64,000 nt of DNA from Amanita rubescens (taxonomy: Eukaryota > Basidiomycota > Agaricomycetes > Agaricales > Amanitaceae), in contig WION01000010.1 of NCBI GenBank assembly GCA_015039365.1, positions 744,001 to 808,000 of the forward strand, read 5' to 3'. Made by a program: the position numbers and the translations under genes. Positions 36,154 through 46,746 of the stretch are shown here, piece after piece (the stretch's first letter is position 1; each line of letters begins with the position of its first letter). The notes beneath the pieces were generated by a model, which was not told where the DNA came from, did no database searches, and saw only the letters and a program-made list of their open reading frames with translations.

Positions 36154-36545
36154 TACGCGGAACGCCTTACCTAAGAAGAAATCGAGCGCATGGTCGCCGA
36201 GGCTGAGAGATGGAAGACAAGGCTCAACACAAGCACATCAACGGCGAACGCGCTCAACTCTGTCGTCATTCATCTACGGTCTCAAGACTCAACTTGGCGA
36301 CCAAGATGGTCTCGGTGGTAAACTCGGTGAGAACAAGAAGACGACCCTCGACACCACCAAGGATACCACAGAGAGGATCGGCGAGAATGGCTCTAACGCC
36401 AGCACTGAAGATCTCGAAGAGAAGTTGGCCGGTGTCACATTATTTGCATTGTTGCCAACATTCCTTCCGAAGTTCGGGGTGTCATCAACCCGATCAGGAG
36501 CGGGCTCTACTCTTCCGACGTATCTTTGAGCGATGACGATGATAT
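36154..36545 (+). pseudogene. Hsp70 C-terminal relic
   Basis: Pieces of the Hsp70 substrate-binding/lid region can be read in three different frames in the right order: YAERLT-stop-EEIERMVAEAE (36154), EDKAQHKHINGERAQL (about 36212), and SFIYGLKTQLGDQDGLGGKL (about 36266) continuing to ENGSNASTEDLEEKLA. A last piece reads INPIRSGLYSSDVSLSDDD in yet another frame. There is one in-frame stop and at least two frameshifts. The nucleotide-binding domain is missing, so this is a non-functional 3' fragment of an Hsp70 gene. The high residual identity suggests that it is not very old. Confidence 0.85.
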
Positions 36546-36779
36546 CTTTGCGCAACTGATAATGTGGAACTGGATCATCTGTAGGCAGCGCTCAGGGAAC
36601 GGGGAAGTCCAGAGCGTTGGAGATGCTTCGCCGAGCGTATTGCGTCTTTAATGAACCTAAGACAATAGTGGAGGAGCGCGGACGCCCTATTAGTATTACA
36701 AAACACGAAGTATCAAATTGACGCGTCAGCGTCACACGTCGCGGCTGGCTCGCTGCACTTGTCGCCCGCTTTTCCTATT

Positions 36780-37572
36780 ATGTCGACATCCGGAAAGCTG
36801 CAAAAGGATGACATCCAAAACTATGGACGCCTCTATTTTGAGTATATAAAACTATTTGAAGAGCACTCCGCTATCCTACGCCAAGATATCAAGGAGTCTG
36901 AGGCAGCTCACGCTCGAGTCTCTAAAGAGTTCGAGGCTGAATTCGCCCGTTGTCCGCCGGGTTCAGCCCGCGACATCAAACGGATCCGTTCATCGATGGC
37001 TGAGCTTGCGAGGAGGTGCATGGTTGAAACGCGGTCATTCGACGAGTGAGTTGTTGTTGATCTGTTTTCATTGTCAAGCTCCAAACTAATCCCTTGTTTT
37101 TAGCCACATGCGTATCTGTTTCTGATATGTCCAGTTTCTGCTTGAACACATTGTCGGCGATATTAATGTGGGGCCTGTTCTCCAAGTCGGAAGTCGTTTA
37201 TTGTAAGTCTCAAGTTACCTAATCCAACTGTCATTAACCCTTTATTGGTAGAAGGGAATGGATTCTAAAGAGGCCATCACCTACCCCCTTGTACGTCCCG
37301 GCGGTTACGAAGATCATCCCTGAGAACCCGATCCTCCGCAATGTTACGAGTTCCGACATTGCTCATACCCGGCGGAACTCATCGGGAAGCGTTTTACAAC
37401 GTCCGATGAATATATGCGGGACGCGTTCTCAAGTTCAGATTACAGTGTCAAGGCGGTCAAAGGAGCACAATACGATGTGCTCTACCAAGATCGAAAGGAG
37501 GAGGAACTTGAACAAGTGGGGAAAGACGAGCTCTTGGAGGAGCTGGCCGACTGTTATCTCGTCCTCAACTAA
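36780..37572 (+). CDS. hypothetical protein, charged helical
   Basis: Exon 1 (36780-37045) encodes MSTSGKLQKDDIQNYGRLYF and a highly charged helical stretch (KESEAAHARVSKEFEAEFAR). A middle block (about 37133-37202) reads LLEHIVGDINVGPVLQ. The last exon starts near 37252 (GMDSKEAITYPL). After a likely 60-nt intron (37291-37350) it ends in FTTSDEYMRDAF, SVKAVKGAQYDVLYQ and an acidic/Leu-rich tail, with the stop at 37570-37572. An in-frame TGA at 37321 falls inside that intron. The joints around 37046-37132 do not keep phase by simple splicing, so one boundary is wrong or the gene is damaged. No family is recognised. Confidence 0.4.
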
Positions 37573-38034
37573 AAGCTACTCGTGCATCCTACACACAAAC
37601 TACAGTACTACTCTAATATCTATGTATACGTCATCTTCTAATCCTGGCACTCTCTCAAGGCCATTTTCACTACTTCCAAGTTGAATCCCCGCGTCTCCCG
37701 GCTGCTACTGCTATGTCAGTCATTTTCACCCTCCTGTGGTTCTCAACACTACTACAGAAAGCGTAGATATCAGGGAATGACCCATTGCACCTGACTCGCG
37801 GCGCTTGCTACCTGCCACACATTCCGGGTGCAAGACACTGATCGATTCTCGGTGCCTAGGCTTGTCAGGCACATCGAGAGCGTGGCTAGATCCGTATGTC
37901 GTGAAGGCTGACGTGCAAACATATGGAATCTTGTCAATCAGGTTGAACCGGCGCGGCATCACCTGACATCGATGTAGTTAGGCGCTCATGCTTGTGATCA
38001 CCCTGAGGCAGATCCCACAGCCACAAGATGCACT
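37573..38034. other. intergenic, nothing recognised
   Basis: Lies between the hypothetical gene and the first repeat module of the STAND array. No supported frame. Confidence 0.4.
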
Positions 38035-38845
38035 ATCACCGACTCCATTTACGCTGAACGCGAGCATTATAATGGAAACCAGTAGGTCTCGCTCAACACC
38101 AATTCATATCCCATATTAAATTGTTCAAGTGATGCACGTCAATTATTTCTACCGCTTCCACGCCTATTTCCTCGGCCTTGAAGAGTTGGGCGCTAAATTT
38201 GACACGGAATGTCATAAGGTTCAGTCCACCTTCTGAATACGACTTCAACATGTGCATTCAACGAGGCTATAGGAAGCCATCTGATTTTGCTCTAGTACAT
38301 CCAACGTATCACCGCATGCCCTTCTTCTTGGGGCTAAAACATGGCTTAAAGGTACCGGTGCTATGGCGCTCTGCAAGAGTACTGCTTTCTAAACACCCCC
38401 TCTGCAATGTCTGTACTCTGGAAGCGTGCCGGACAACAGTGACTGAAGCGGAGGTGCCCCGGAACACCGATTCTCATTTACTTTTAATGTGCGCAACAGT
38501 TGCAATGACACGACATCAGCCTCACGGCGAGGCATGGGAAACCATGCGTCGCGGCGTTTATAACTGGCACTCGTGCGTGATTGAAGAGAGTCGCTTCCTT
38601 ACAACAACCGTTTTCTGTTCCACTGCCTGTGTCGACCGTCACCGCGTCAACTACGGAATTGTGCGGTCCTCCTGAGACGAGCTCTGGATAACACGACTAA
38701 TGTGACGTTAAATAGGCAAATGGCATCCAAGTCGACGCCGAACATCGAGCTCTTAATTGAATGGTTTTAATCAATATGCTAATTGTTATGCTCGTTCTGA
38801 TGAACAATTTGTAGTGGACACGATATTCGCACCAAACATCGGATT
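38035..38845 (+). repeat. 5' module of STAND unit A
   Basis: About 0.8 kb, highly similar to 44094-44899, including the stretch starting GAAGAGTTGGGCGCTAAATT. It directly precedes the C2 exon in both units, so it is probably promoter/leader sequence copied with the gene. A 165-codon frame here is not preserved in the second copy. Confidence 0.8.
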
Positions 38846-41800
38846 ATGCCTAAAATAAAGAAGTTGCGCTATCAAGTGGATATTCGCATAAACAACGAGT
38901 CGAGTAGGACAGGTATTGCCCGCGTGTCAGCTGCGCAATCCCCGAGATGGGATCACAAGTTTGCATGGTGAGTCAATTCTGAGAGGAGAATCACATCTGA
39001 TAAGCGTTGTAGCAACGTGTCCGGAAATGATCGAGTAATCTTAGAACTTTATTGCATCCATCAACATCGCAGAACGCATAGGGTTTGTTGCTCAAAGGAA
39101 ATCGATATATTGGCGTTAGATCCTTTGCGCGGTAGGTTTAACTCGGTCTATATGTTGCTGCATCTGACACTCTGATTAAAATATCAAACAACATTGCGCA
39201 GGTAGATCCCGTATAGAACATGGCTGGGACTTGTTTTGATGTTTTTATTTGCAGATATATCCAAAAGCCCGCCTCGCTGTCACCACAGTGACATTCGCGT
39301 TTGAGGTACTGTTATTCGTCAATCGTATACCTCCTTTCATCTTATAAGAATAATCAGATTGCAATTCAACAATGTCTGCGAGACCAGAGAGTCACTAGTC
39401 TTCTCGATGCTATCGCAGCGAATTACCGTTTAATTCTGGATTCCCAACCGTTGGAAAGAATCCAATCGTGCAAAACAACGATTGAACGTATGCTTGACGT
39501 GACAAAGGAGTGCGCCATGTATATAGTCGAATATTGTAAAACACAAAACTTCAGTAAGTGTGAATCCATGATGGATTACTAACGATTGATTCTGTTCCCC
39601 AGTTGTACGGGCAATTCAGAACGTTATCTCAACAGACATGGTCCTAGACTCCTTCGAGAAGGCATTCGCTGATTTAAGGATGGAATTCTTAACGAACGGC
39701 GTTGCTCAGGCGGCGATTGGGACTATCCGAATAATGGAGAGCGTCGAGGACATCGCTAGCGACGTGAGAGACATCAGTAGGTCCGGGTTTCATGATCGCG
39801 ATCTTCTGTATTTACTCTCTTCAGATGCAGCTGTCAACCTCCCCATGCACGAGACAAGTTGGGACCCGCAGAGCGTATGCTTACCAGGCTCCCAAAAGCA
39901 GATTTTGAATGATATTGCTCGCTGGGCAATCCGTCGGGACCCGGAAGCGCCGATCTTTCTTCTCGTCGGGCCTCCGGGATGTGGCAAGACGCGGATCGCT
40001 AATTCTACCGCCTTTGTTTATGACGGTGGACATCTTGGTGCCTCCGTATTTCTTGATCGAGGCATCACGGAGCATAGAAATCCAACAAAAGTATTCAGCT
40101 CAATCGCACGCGAGCTCGCTGCTTTCGATAATCAGCTTAAATTACGCATTTCTAAGGCCATTTCGCTCAAACCGTGCCTTGGAATAGCAGTCCCTGAAAG
40201 ACAATTTCAGGGGCTTATTATCGAACCGCTTAGTGACCTAACAATTATCGGGCCCATTCTCGTCATAATAGACGGGCTGGACGTGTGGCAGGATCGGAAC
40301 CGCGTTTTGTCGGCCCTTATAAATGCAAGCAACCTTCATCCAAACCTTCGCTTCCTTATCACGTCAAGGCCAGAGGCAGATATCGTGAATGGTCTGAAGG
40401 GCATCCCTCACTGTCATCAGCGGCGCATGACGGCCGACGAAGAGGGCCTGGTGGAGGATGTTACATCTTATTCTCGTCAATGCCTCGAAATCCTTCAAGA
40501 TAACAGACCCAGCATCTTCGCTGATTATTCTGTTGAAGAGGTCTTAGACGATTTTGAGGCCAAATCTCTAGGGATCTACCTATGGCTTTCAGTCGCAATC
40601 AGATTTCTGACTGTTGTGTCAAATGATACTGCACGCGCTTTCCTGAGCATCATTTGTTCTGTCGAAGCGCCTCCCGACTACGCCATTGCTATGTCTATCC
40701 TTAAGTGCTCTATCCACGACTCGTTGAAGGCAACCTCACAAGTCAAGCTCAAGTCGGAAATATCGGTCGGTGCTGCGATGGCGCTCGGTGTTACTGGATT
40801 GTGGTCCGACAAAGCACCTCAAATTCTCAATGTAATGCTCGAGAAACAGTTGCTTCAACACGACGACAATGCTAGCCGCTTTCTCTCCTCCATGCTGCAT
40901 CCCTGGTCCACGGAAGGGATGACAAGCAACCGCCAGTGTTCACACCCTGTCGTAGAGAGTGGTTCAGTTGCATCTAACGTTTGTATGGCGCATGTCTGCG
41001 TCACTTTCCTCTGCGATCGCCTTTCATCTGACATTTGCTCTGATATCTATGTGACCAAGAACGATGGGGAGGATGTAATTGACGCACGATTGTGGAAACG
41101 ACCCCCTCACCACCTTCGTCCTTACGTCGCAGAAGCTTACGGATACGCCACCAAGTTCTGGATAGAGCATTTAAAAGATGTTCAAGATGACTGCTGCATC
41201 CCATTTCTCGAACAAAAGTTAAGAAACTTAATAGAACATATTTTCCACCTACACGAGTACATGGGAAAGGATGGGCGACAAACGGCGGAGGTCCTTCGGA
41301 AATTCCTTGACATCTTTGAAGCTTCGGTGAGTGGCTCTTCCTCGTTGTGTTTGTAACCGTTCTTCGACGAGTTTTACAGGTACTACTATGTGATCCCACG
41401 ATCGTGTCACAAGCGAAATCTCTTCTCAACAAATTCAAGATTTCGCCCCACGGATGTGACCGCACCCGCGTTCGTCCAAGGCGAAAACGGTCGGTTAGGC
41501 GATCGTTATCCCAGAATTCGTGCTTTTGTCCTCTATATCGCACATGGAAGATTACAAGTCCAAATACGTGCACCCTCAAGGCATGTTTGAAATACGCTGG
41601 TAAACCTACCCCACTTAGTCAATGTCTGATGGTCACACCTGCCATCGTACCCATGATTGACGAAGGTGGTCACATCTGTCGGACAATCGGGAAAGTCGCA
41701 CTGACTGTCGATCGGACGGCTTCTGGTAAGTTGGTGCACGATACACAAATATGTGGGGTATCATAACATAATTATAGATGACGAACAATACCCGTGTGCC

Positions 41801-42133
41801 TCGGATAACATGAGAATTGGCGTGGCGATCATCCAGAAGCCTTGTGATGAATTCTCTTCAGAATGGGCAGGGAAGCTACCTTCGCCCGTTCCTCAAGACA
41901 GCCCCATAGATATGATGGGAGAGCCTTGGCTGTGGCCGTTGCCTGGCGACAAGGCCTCCGCCGTTATTGACTGGGAAGGACTTGAAGAATATCTGTACCC
42001 CCTACAGGCCGGAGATCAGCTTGCAATTGTTGCTGAGTTCGGAAACCTACCTACGGAATTGCCATTGACCGCACGATTTTTGGTAACCCTGGATATTGAA
42101 TATGAGCTCGAGCATCGTAATGACGAGAAATGA
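38846..42133 (+). CDS. STAND unit A: C2-like / NACHT NTPase with unnamed C-terminal domain
   Basis: Exon 1 (38846-38967, MPKIKKLRYQVDIRINNESS) and exon 2 form the start of a C2-like domain. The next exon has lost about 227 bp compared with unit B, leaving only its last ~33 nt. Helical exons follow (IYPKARLAVTT..; NNQIAIQQCLRDQRV). The main exon 39638-41340, with a likely 48-nt intron at 39777-39824, carries NACHT motifs: Walker A GPPGCGKT (about 39968-39991), Walker B VIIDGLD (about 40262-40282) and sensor TSRPEAD. After an intron at 41329-41380 come an Arg-rich linker and a C-terminal domain (TPAIVPMIDE; then DEQYPCASDNMRIGVAII to LVTLDIEYE) that I do not recognise. STAND proteins are NTP-driven switches, and in fungi NLR-like ones act in non-self recognition. 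Skipping the damaged exon would change the frame, so the N-terminus may be non-functional. Confidence 0.75.
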
Positions 42134-42308
42134 TGGGACCACTGCTCACTGCGTTGGTATTGATTGCCAATTCTTCCTCTTCACTTTCAAATATTGCGTT
42201 GCAATAGTGACCGCACGATTTTTGGTAACCCTGGATATTGAATACGAGCACGAGCATCACGATGACGAGGAACGATGGGACCGCTGCCCACTGCGTTAGT
42301 ACTGATTG
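42066..42308 (+). repeat. 101-bp duplication at the 3' end of unit A
   Basis: Two direct copies, 42066-42166 and 42208-42308, separated by 41 bp. The first contains the last coding residues and stop of unit A; the second lies in its 3' flank. Unit C has only one copy. Confidence 0.9.
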
Positions 42309-42631
42309 ATTCTTCCTGCCACTTCCGAATATTTATGTATTATACATGATCTTGACGCATATTTGAACCTCTATCATTCACTCTTCCGCTTATCGATAAC
42401 ATAGCACATTTCCATCCATGCTAAATGCGGCCATGACTGTCAGGCTTAGGTTTACGACAACTATCTACCTCTAGCGTGAACTATCGATCGCTATAGATAC
42501 TAACTACTACAGCATGCGCCAAACAGCCGTACGGCGTCATCATCCTAGAGAGAGAGAGAAATCATGTGCGTATTCATTCGAGAGACGTGGGAGTACGAGA
42601 CCAGACGAGGCTGGTAGGGATGAAGCGGGGC

Positions 42632-43641
42632 TTACAGTGCTTGGACGAGGCGCGATAGTGATGCGTCGTTGCTGTGCTCGGCGCGAGCCAACAATAACTC
42701 TTTGATGTCCTCTCCCGTCGCGTGAGAGTCCAAGGCTAAGTTTGGATCCACTCGCCTTTTGGACGGTGTCGCATCGGAATGCATGTAGCGCCATATCTCT
42801 TCCATTTTCTTGTCCAAGGTATCATACACCACATCTCCTTTCCCGCCAAACTGAGTAACCATCTTGCAGTGTCTTTTATTCATTTCGAGTATATACTGTC
42901 GAAGATCCTTGTATGTCTCGTCTTCGTCCCTGATCTGGAAAAAGAAAAAAGATAACACGTCATTCGTTAATCAGAACTTGTGCAACTTACATCTGAGTCA
43001 AAGAGGATAATACCTATCCAGGGAACCCGGGTTGGCATTTTATTCATCGCTTCATCCATGATGGCATCAATCTCAGATCCTGGAAGGCTTCCAAAGTCAT
43101 TTCTCGGTGATTTGTGAATGCGGCAATATTGGCGCAGGAGAAAATGGCGGGCGATGAGTAGCGTGAGAGTGCGTGCAAAGAAGTAGCAATTGAACTGCGC
43201 CAACGTGTATTTCTCGGCGTTGGGGTCCTTGCGAATAGCATCGCAGATAGCAAAAACGGTATACAAGTCAGGCATTGGTTCAAAAAAATCCTGAATAATC
43301 TTGCAATTCGTGAGCTTGCTGACTTTGTGGTAATCCTGGTCATCGAGAGGCGTAATTGTATCCTCTGCCTTGCAGCCATTCAACTTGGAGTTAAAATTCG
43401 TTCCTTCTAATGGACGCCGTTCGATGCGATAGTGTGTGTCCAAATCGAGGGTTCTGAGGATGACAAACTCATGCTCGGGCTCCTCTCTTTCCTTCCTGAG
43501 CTCGAGCCTGTAGATAGAAGGGAAGTTGGAAAAACATCGGTAGATGTCATCATCGATCGGGCGGGATGACTTGTCGCGCACACGTGAGGTGGACGAGGAC
43601 CGAAAGGGCATCAAGAATAATGACAGGCCCGGGGATGGCAT
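42632..43641 (-). CDS. hypothetical protein with NCYFFAR motif, inside the STAND array
   Basis: Two exons, 43641-42991 and 42934-42632, with a 56-nt intron (GTAAGT...CAG). The product is 317 aa. Key features are a charged front (RLELRKEREEPEHEF), the central motif YTLAQFNCYFFARTLTLLI, an HFLLRQYCRIHKSPR stretch and an acidic helical C-terminus (LDKKMEEIWRYM). The Asn-Cys-Tyr-Phe-Phe-Ala core resembles an unnamed family expanded in Agaricomycetes. A Cys next to a preceding Asn and a following His-rich helix could form a Cys/His active site, but this is speculation. It is on the strand opposite the STAND units and lies between A and B. No damage is visible. Confidence 0.65.
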
Positions 43642-44093
43642 AACTTGGGGTCAACGGAGAGTTGCTATTGGCAGTGCCTGCGAAGCTTGATGCTTTAAGC
43701 CCCGTCAGCGAACCCCGTGCCCTTTGGACCCTGCGAAGGCTGGAAGCCTCATTCATTGATAGTAACGTGCCGAGGAGCATGGGATTCGTCCGTTTGTCGT
43801 TCAACGTCCTCCTTTGCTTGATCCAGTGTGTGTGTGTAGAAGCTGATTGGTGAATGTTATTGAATTGGATGCCGAGCAGATCGTGAAGACGGTTGAACAA
43901 ACCATAAAGTGGACACTCCAGCCAGATGCCAGATTCAAACCTCATTGCAGTACTATAGATGACCGATGAGTGACTTACCATCAGTCAATTGAAGTGGGTG
44001 CCTAGTCGGACGTGGTCTTGTTTACGGGCTGACAGTACACTGCCAGGGCCAAAGGCTAGGAATCAGGATATTACGTATACATCAGGCACTGTC
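43642..44093. other. intergenic; shares ~70 bp with 50208-50280
   Basis: The 5' flank of the minus-strand NCYFFAR gene. The stretch 43986-44050 (starting GTCAATTGAAG) is similar to 50211-50278, just upstream of the 178-aa gene after unit C. The two non-STAND neighbours therefore share flanking sequence. Confidence 0.6.
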
Positions 44094-44899
44094 ACCGACT
44101 CCATTTACATACGCTCAACGCGAACATAACAATGGAAACCTGTAGGTCTCGCTCAACACCAATTCATATCCCACATTAAATTGTTCAAGCGGATGCATGT
44201 CAAGTCTTTCTTTAGACATAGACCACTTCCAAGCCCAATTCCTCGATGTTGAAGAGTTGGGCGCTAAATTTGACACGGAATGTCATAAGGTTCGGTCCAC
44301 CTTCTGAATACGACTTCAACATGTGCATTCAATGAGGCTATAGGAAGTCATCTGATTTTGTTCTAGTACATCCAACGTATCAACGCATGCCCTTAGGGCT
44401 AAAACATAGCTTAGAAGGTATCGTTGCCAGGGCAGGTATCGGTGCTATGGCCCTCTGCAAGAGTACTGCTTTCTAAACGCCCCCATGTCGTCAATCTGAA
44501 AGCGTGCTGGACAACAGTGACTGAAGCGGAGGTGCCCTGGAACGCCGATTCTCATTTACTTTTTAATGTGCACAACGGTTGCAATGACACGACATCAGCC
44601 TCGCGGCGAGGCATGGAAAACCATGCGTCGTGGCGTTTATAACTGGAACTCGTGTGTGATTGAAGAGAATCGCTTCCCTACAACAACCGTTTTCTGTTCC
44701 GCCCACCTGTGTCGACCGTCACCGCATCAACTACGGAACTGTGCGGTCCTCCTGAGACGAGCTCTGGATAACACGACTAATGTGCAAGTCGACGTCGAAC
44801 ATCGAGCTCTTAATTGAATGGTTTTAATTAATATGCTAATCGTTATGCTCGTTCTGATGAATTTGTAGTGGACACGATATTCGCACCAAACATTGGAAC
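44094..44899 (+). repeat. 5' module of STAND unit B
   Basis: Second copy of the module at 38035-38845, with scattered small indels. It leads into a C2 exon whose ATG has become ACG. Confidence 0.8.
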
Positions 44900-46730
44900 A
44901 CGCCTAGAATAAAGGAGTTGCGCTATCAAGTGGATATTCGCATAAACAACGAGTCGAGTAGGACAGGTATTGCCCGCGTGTTAGCTGCGCAATCCCCGAG
45001 ATGGAATCACAAGCTTACATGGTAAGTCAATTCTGAGTGGGGAATCACATCTGATGATAAGGGTTGTAGCAACGTGTCCGGAAATGATCGAGTAATCTTG
45101 GAACTTTATTGCATCCATCAACATCGCAAAACGCACAGGGTTTGTTGTTCAAAGGAAATCGACATATTAGCGTTAGAACCTTCGCGTGGCAGGTTTAACT
45201 CGGTCCGTATGTTGCTGCATCTGACATGCCAATTCAGAGCATCGGATTTGTTTGTACAACGAGAAAAACAAGGAAAATGGAACGATAGCTATCTGGTACC
45301 AAGAACCTGACCAGGCCCAGGATGCCAACAGCGCCATTAAGCCGTGTTCGTTAGATCGTCTGAGGGACTTGGGAATTATCACCAGTTCGCTCGCGAGTAG
45401 CAAGGTTGGAATGATGCCTCCTGCATGGACGAATATCCTATTCTCGTTGGGAACTCTGATTCAAATATCGAACAACACTGCACAGGTAGATCCCGCATAG
45501 AACATGGCTAGGACTTGTTTTGATGTTTTATTATGCAGATATATCCAAAAGCCCACTTTGCTGTCACCACAGTGACATTCGCGTTCAAGGTACTGTTATT
45601 CGCCAATTGGATACCCTTTTTATGTTATAAGAATAACCAGATCGCAATCCAGCAATGTCTGCGAGACCAGAAAGTTAATGGTCTTCTCGACGCTATCGCA
45701 ATGAATTACCGTTTGATTCTGGATTCTGGATCTTTAGAAAGAATCCAGTCGTGCAAAACAACGATTGAGCGTATGCTTGACGCAACAACGGAGTGCGCCC
45801 TGTTTATAGTCGAGTATTGTAAAACACAAGGCTTTGGTAAGTTTGAATCCATGATGAATTACTGGCGATTAATTCTCTCCCTCAGCTGGACGGGCAATTC
45901 AGAACAAAACGGACATGGTCCTAGGCTCCTTCGAGAAAGCATTCGCTGATTTAGGGACGGAATTCATAACGAACGGCGTTGCTCAGGCGGCGATTGAGAC
46001 TATCCGAATACTGGAGAGCGTGGAGGACATCGCTAGCGACGTGAGGGACATCAGTACGCCCGCGTTTCATGATCACGATCCCCTGTATTTATTTACTCTC
46101 TTCAGATGCAGCTGTCAATCTCCCCATGCACGAGACGAGTTGGGACCCGCAAAGCGTGTACTTACCAGGCGCTCAAAATGCAATTTTGAATGATATTGAT
46201 CGATGGGCAATCTGTCGGGATCCAGAAGCGCCGATCTTTCTTCTCGTCGGGCCTCCGGGATGTGGCAAGACGCGTATCACTAATTCTACTGCCTTCGCGT
46301 TCGATAGCGGTAGACGTCTTGGTGCCTCCGTATTTCTTGATCGAGGCATCGCGGAGCATAGAAATCCAACAAAAGTATTCAGCTCTATCGCACGCGAGCT
46401 CGCTGCTTTCGATAATCAGCTTAAATTACGCATTTCTAAGGCCATTTCGCTCAAACCGTGCCTTGGAACAGCATTCCTTGAAAGGCAGTTGCAGGGGCTT
46501 ATCATCGAGCCGCTTAGTGATCTGACGATCATCGGGCCCATTCTAGTCATAATAGACGGGCTAGATGTATGGCAGGATCGGAACCGCGTCTTGTCGGCCC
46601 TTAGAAATGCAAGTAACCTTCATCCAAACCTTCGCATCCTTATCACGTCAAGGCCAGAGGCAGATATCGTGAATAGTCTGACGGGCTTCCGTCACTGTCA
46701 TCACCAGTTCATGACCGCTGACAAGTGTTT
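44900..46730 (+). pseudogene. STAND unit B: start-less C2-like part and truncated NACHT
   Basis: The C2 exon is preserved (RIKELRYQVDIRINNESSRT) but its start codon is ACG (44900-44902). The upstream frame meets a TGA without any ATG. Unlike unit A, exon 3 is complete: the end of the C2 domain (NGTIAIWYQEPDQAQDA) and a helical stretch (SSKVGMMPPAWTNILFSLG; about 45230-45485). Helical exons and NACHT follow, with Walker A GPPGCGKT near 46246-46270, Walker B VIIDGLD near 46540 and sensor TSRPEAD near 46650. Homology to units A and C stops at about 46725 (after MTADK), where unit C sequence begins. The helical second half and C-terminal domain are missing. The frame continues without a stop into unit C, so a fused product is possible if translation starts at an internal Met. 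Confidence 0.75.
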
Positions 46731-46746
46731 ATTCTCTTCAAGTTCA

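Noticed and set aside
37321..37323. In-frame TGA in the last exon of the hypothetical gene
   Set aside because: A GTACGT donor at 37291 and an AG at 37350 form a 60-nt intron that removes it in phase.
38178..38675. 165-codon frame in the 5' module of STAND unit A
   Set aside because: The same DNA in the unit B module (44094-44899) does not keep this frame, so it is not under coding constraint.
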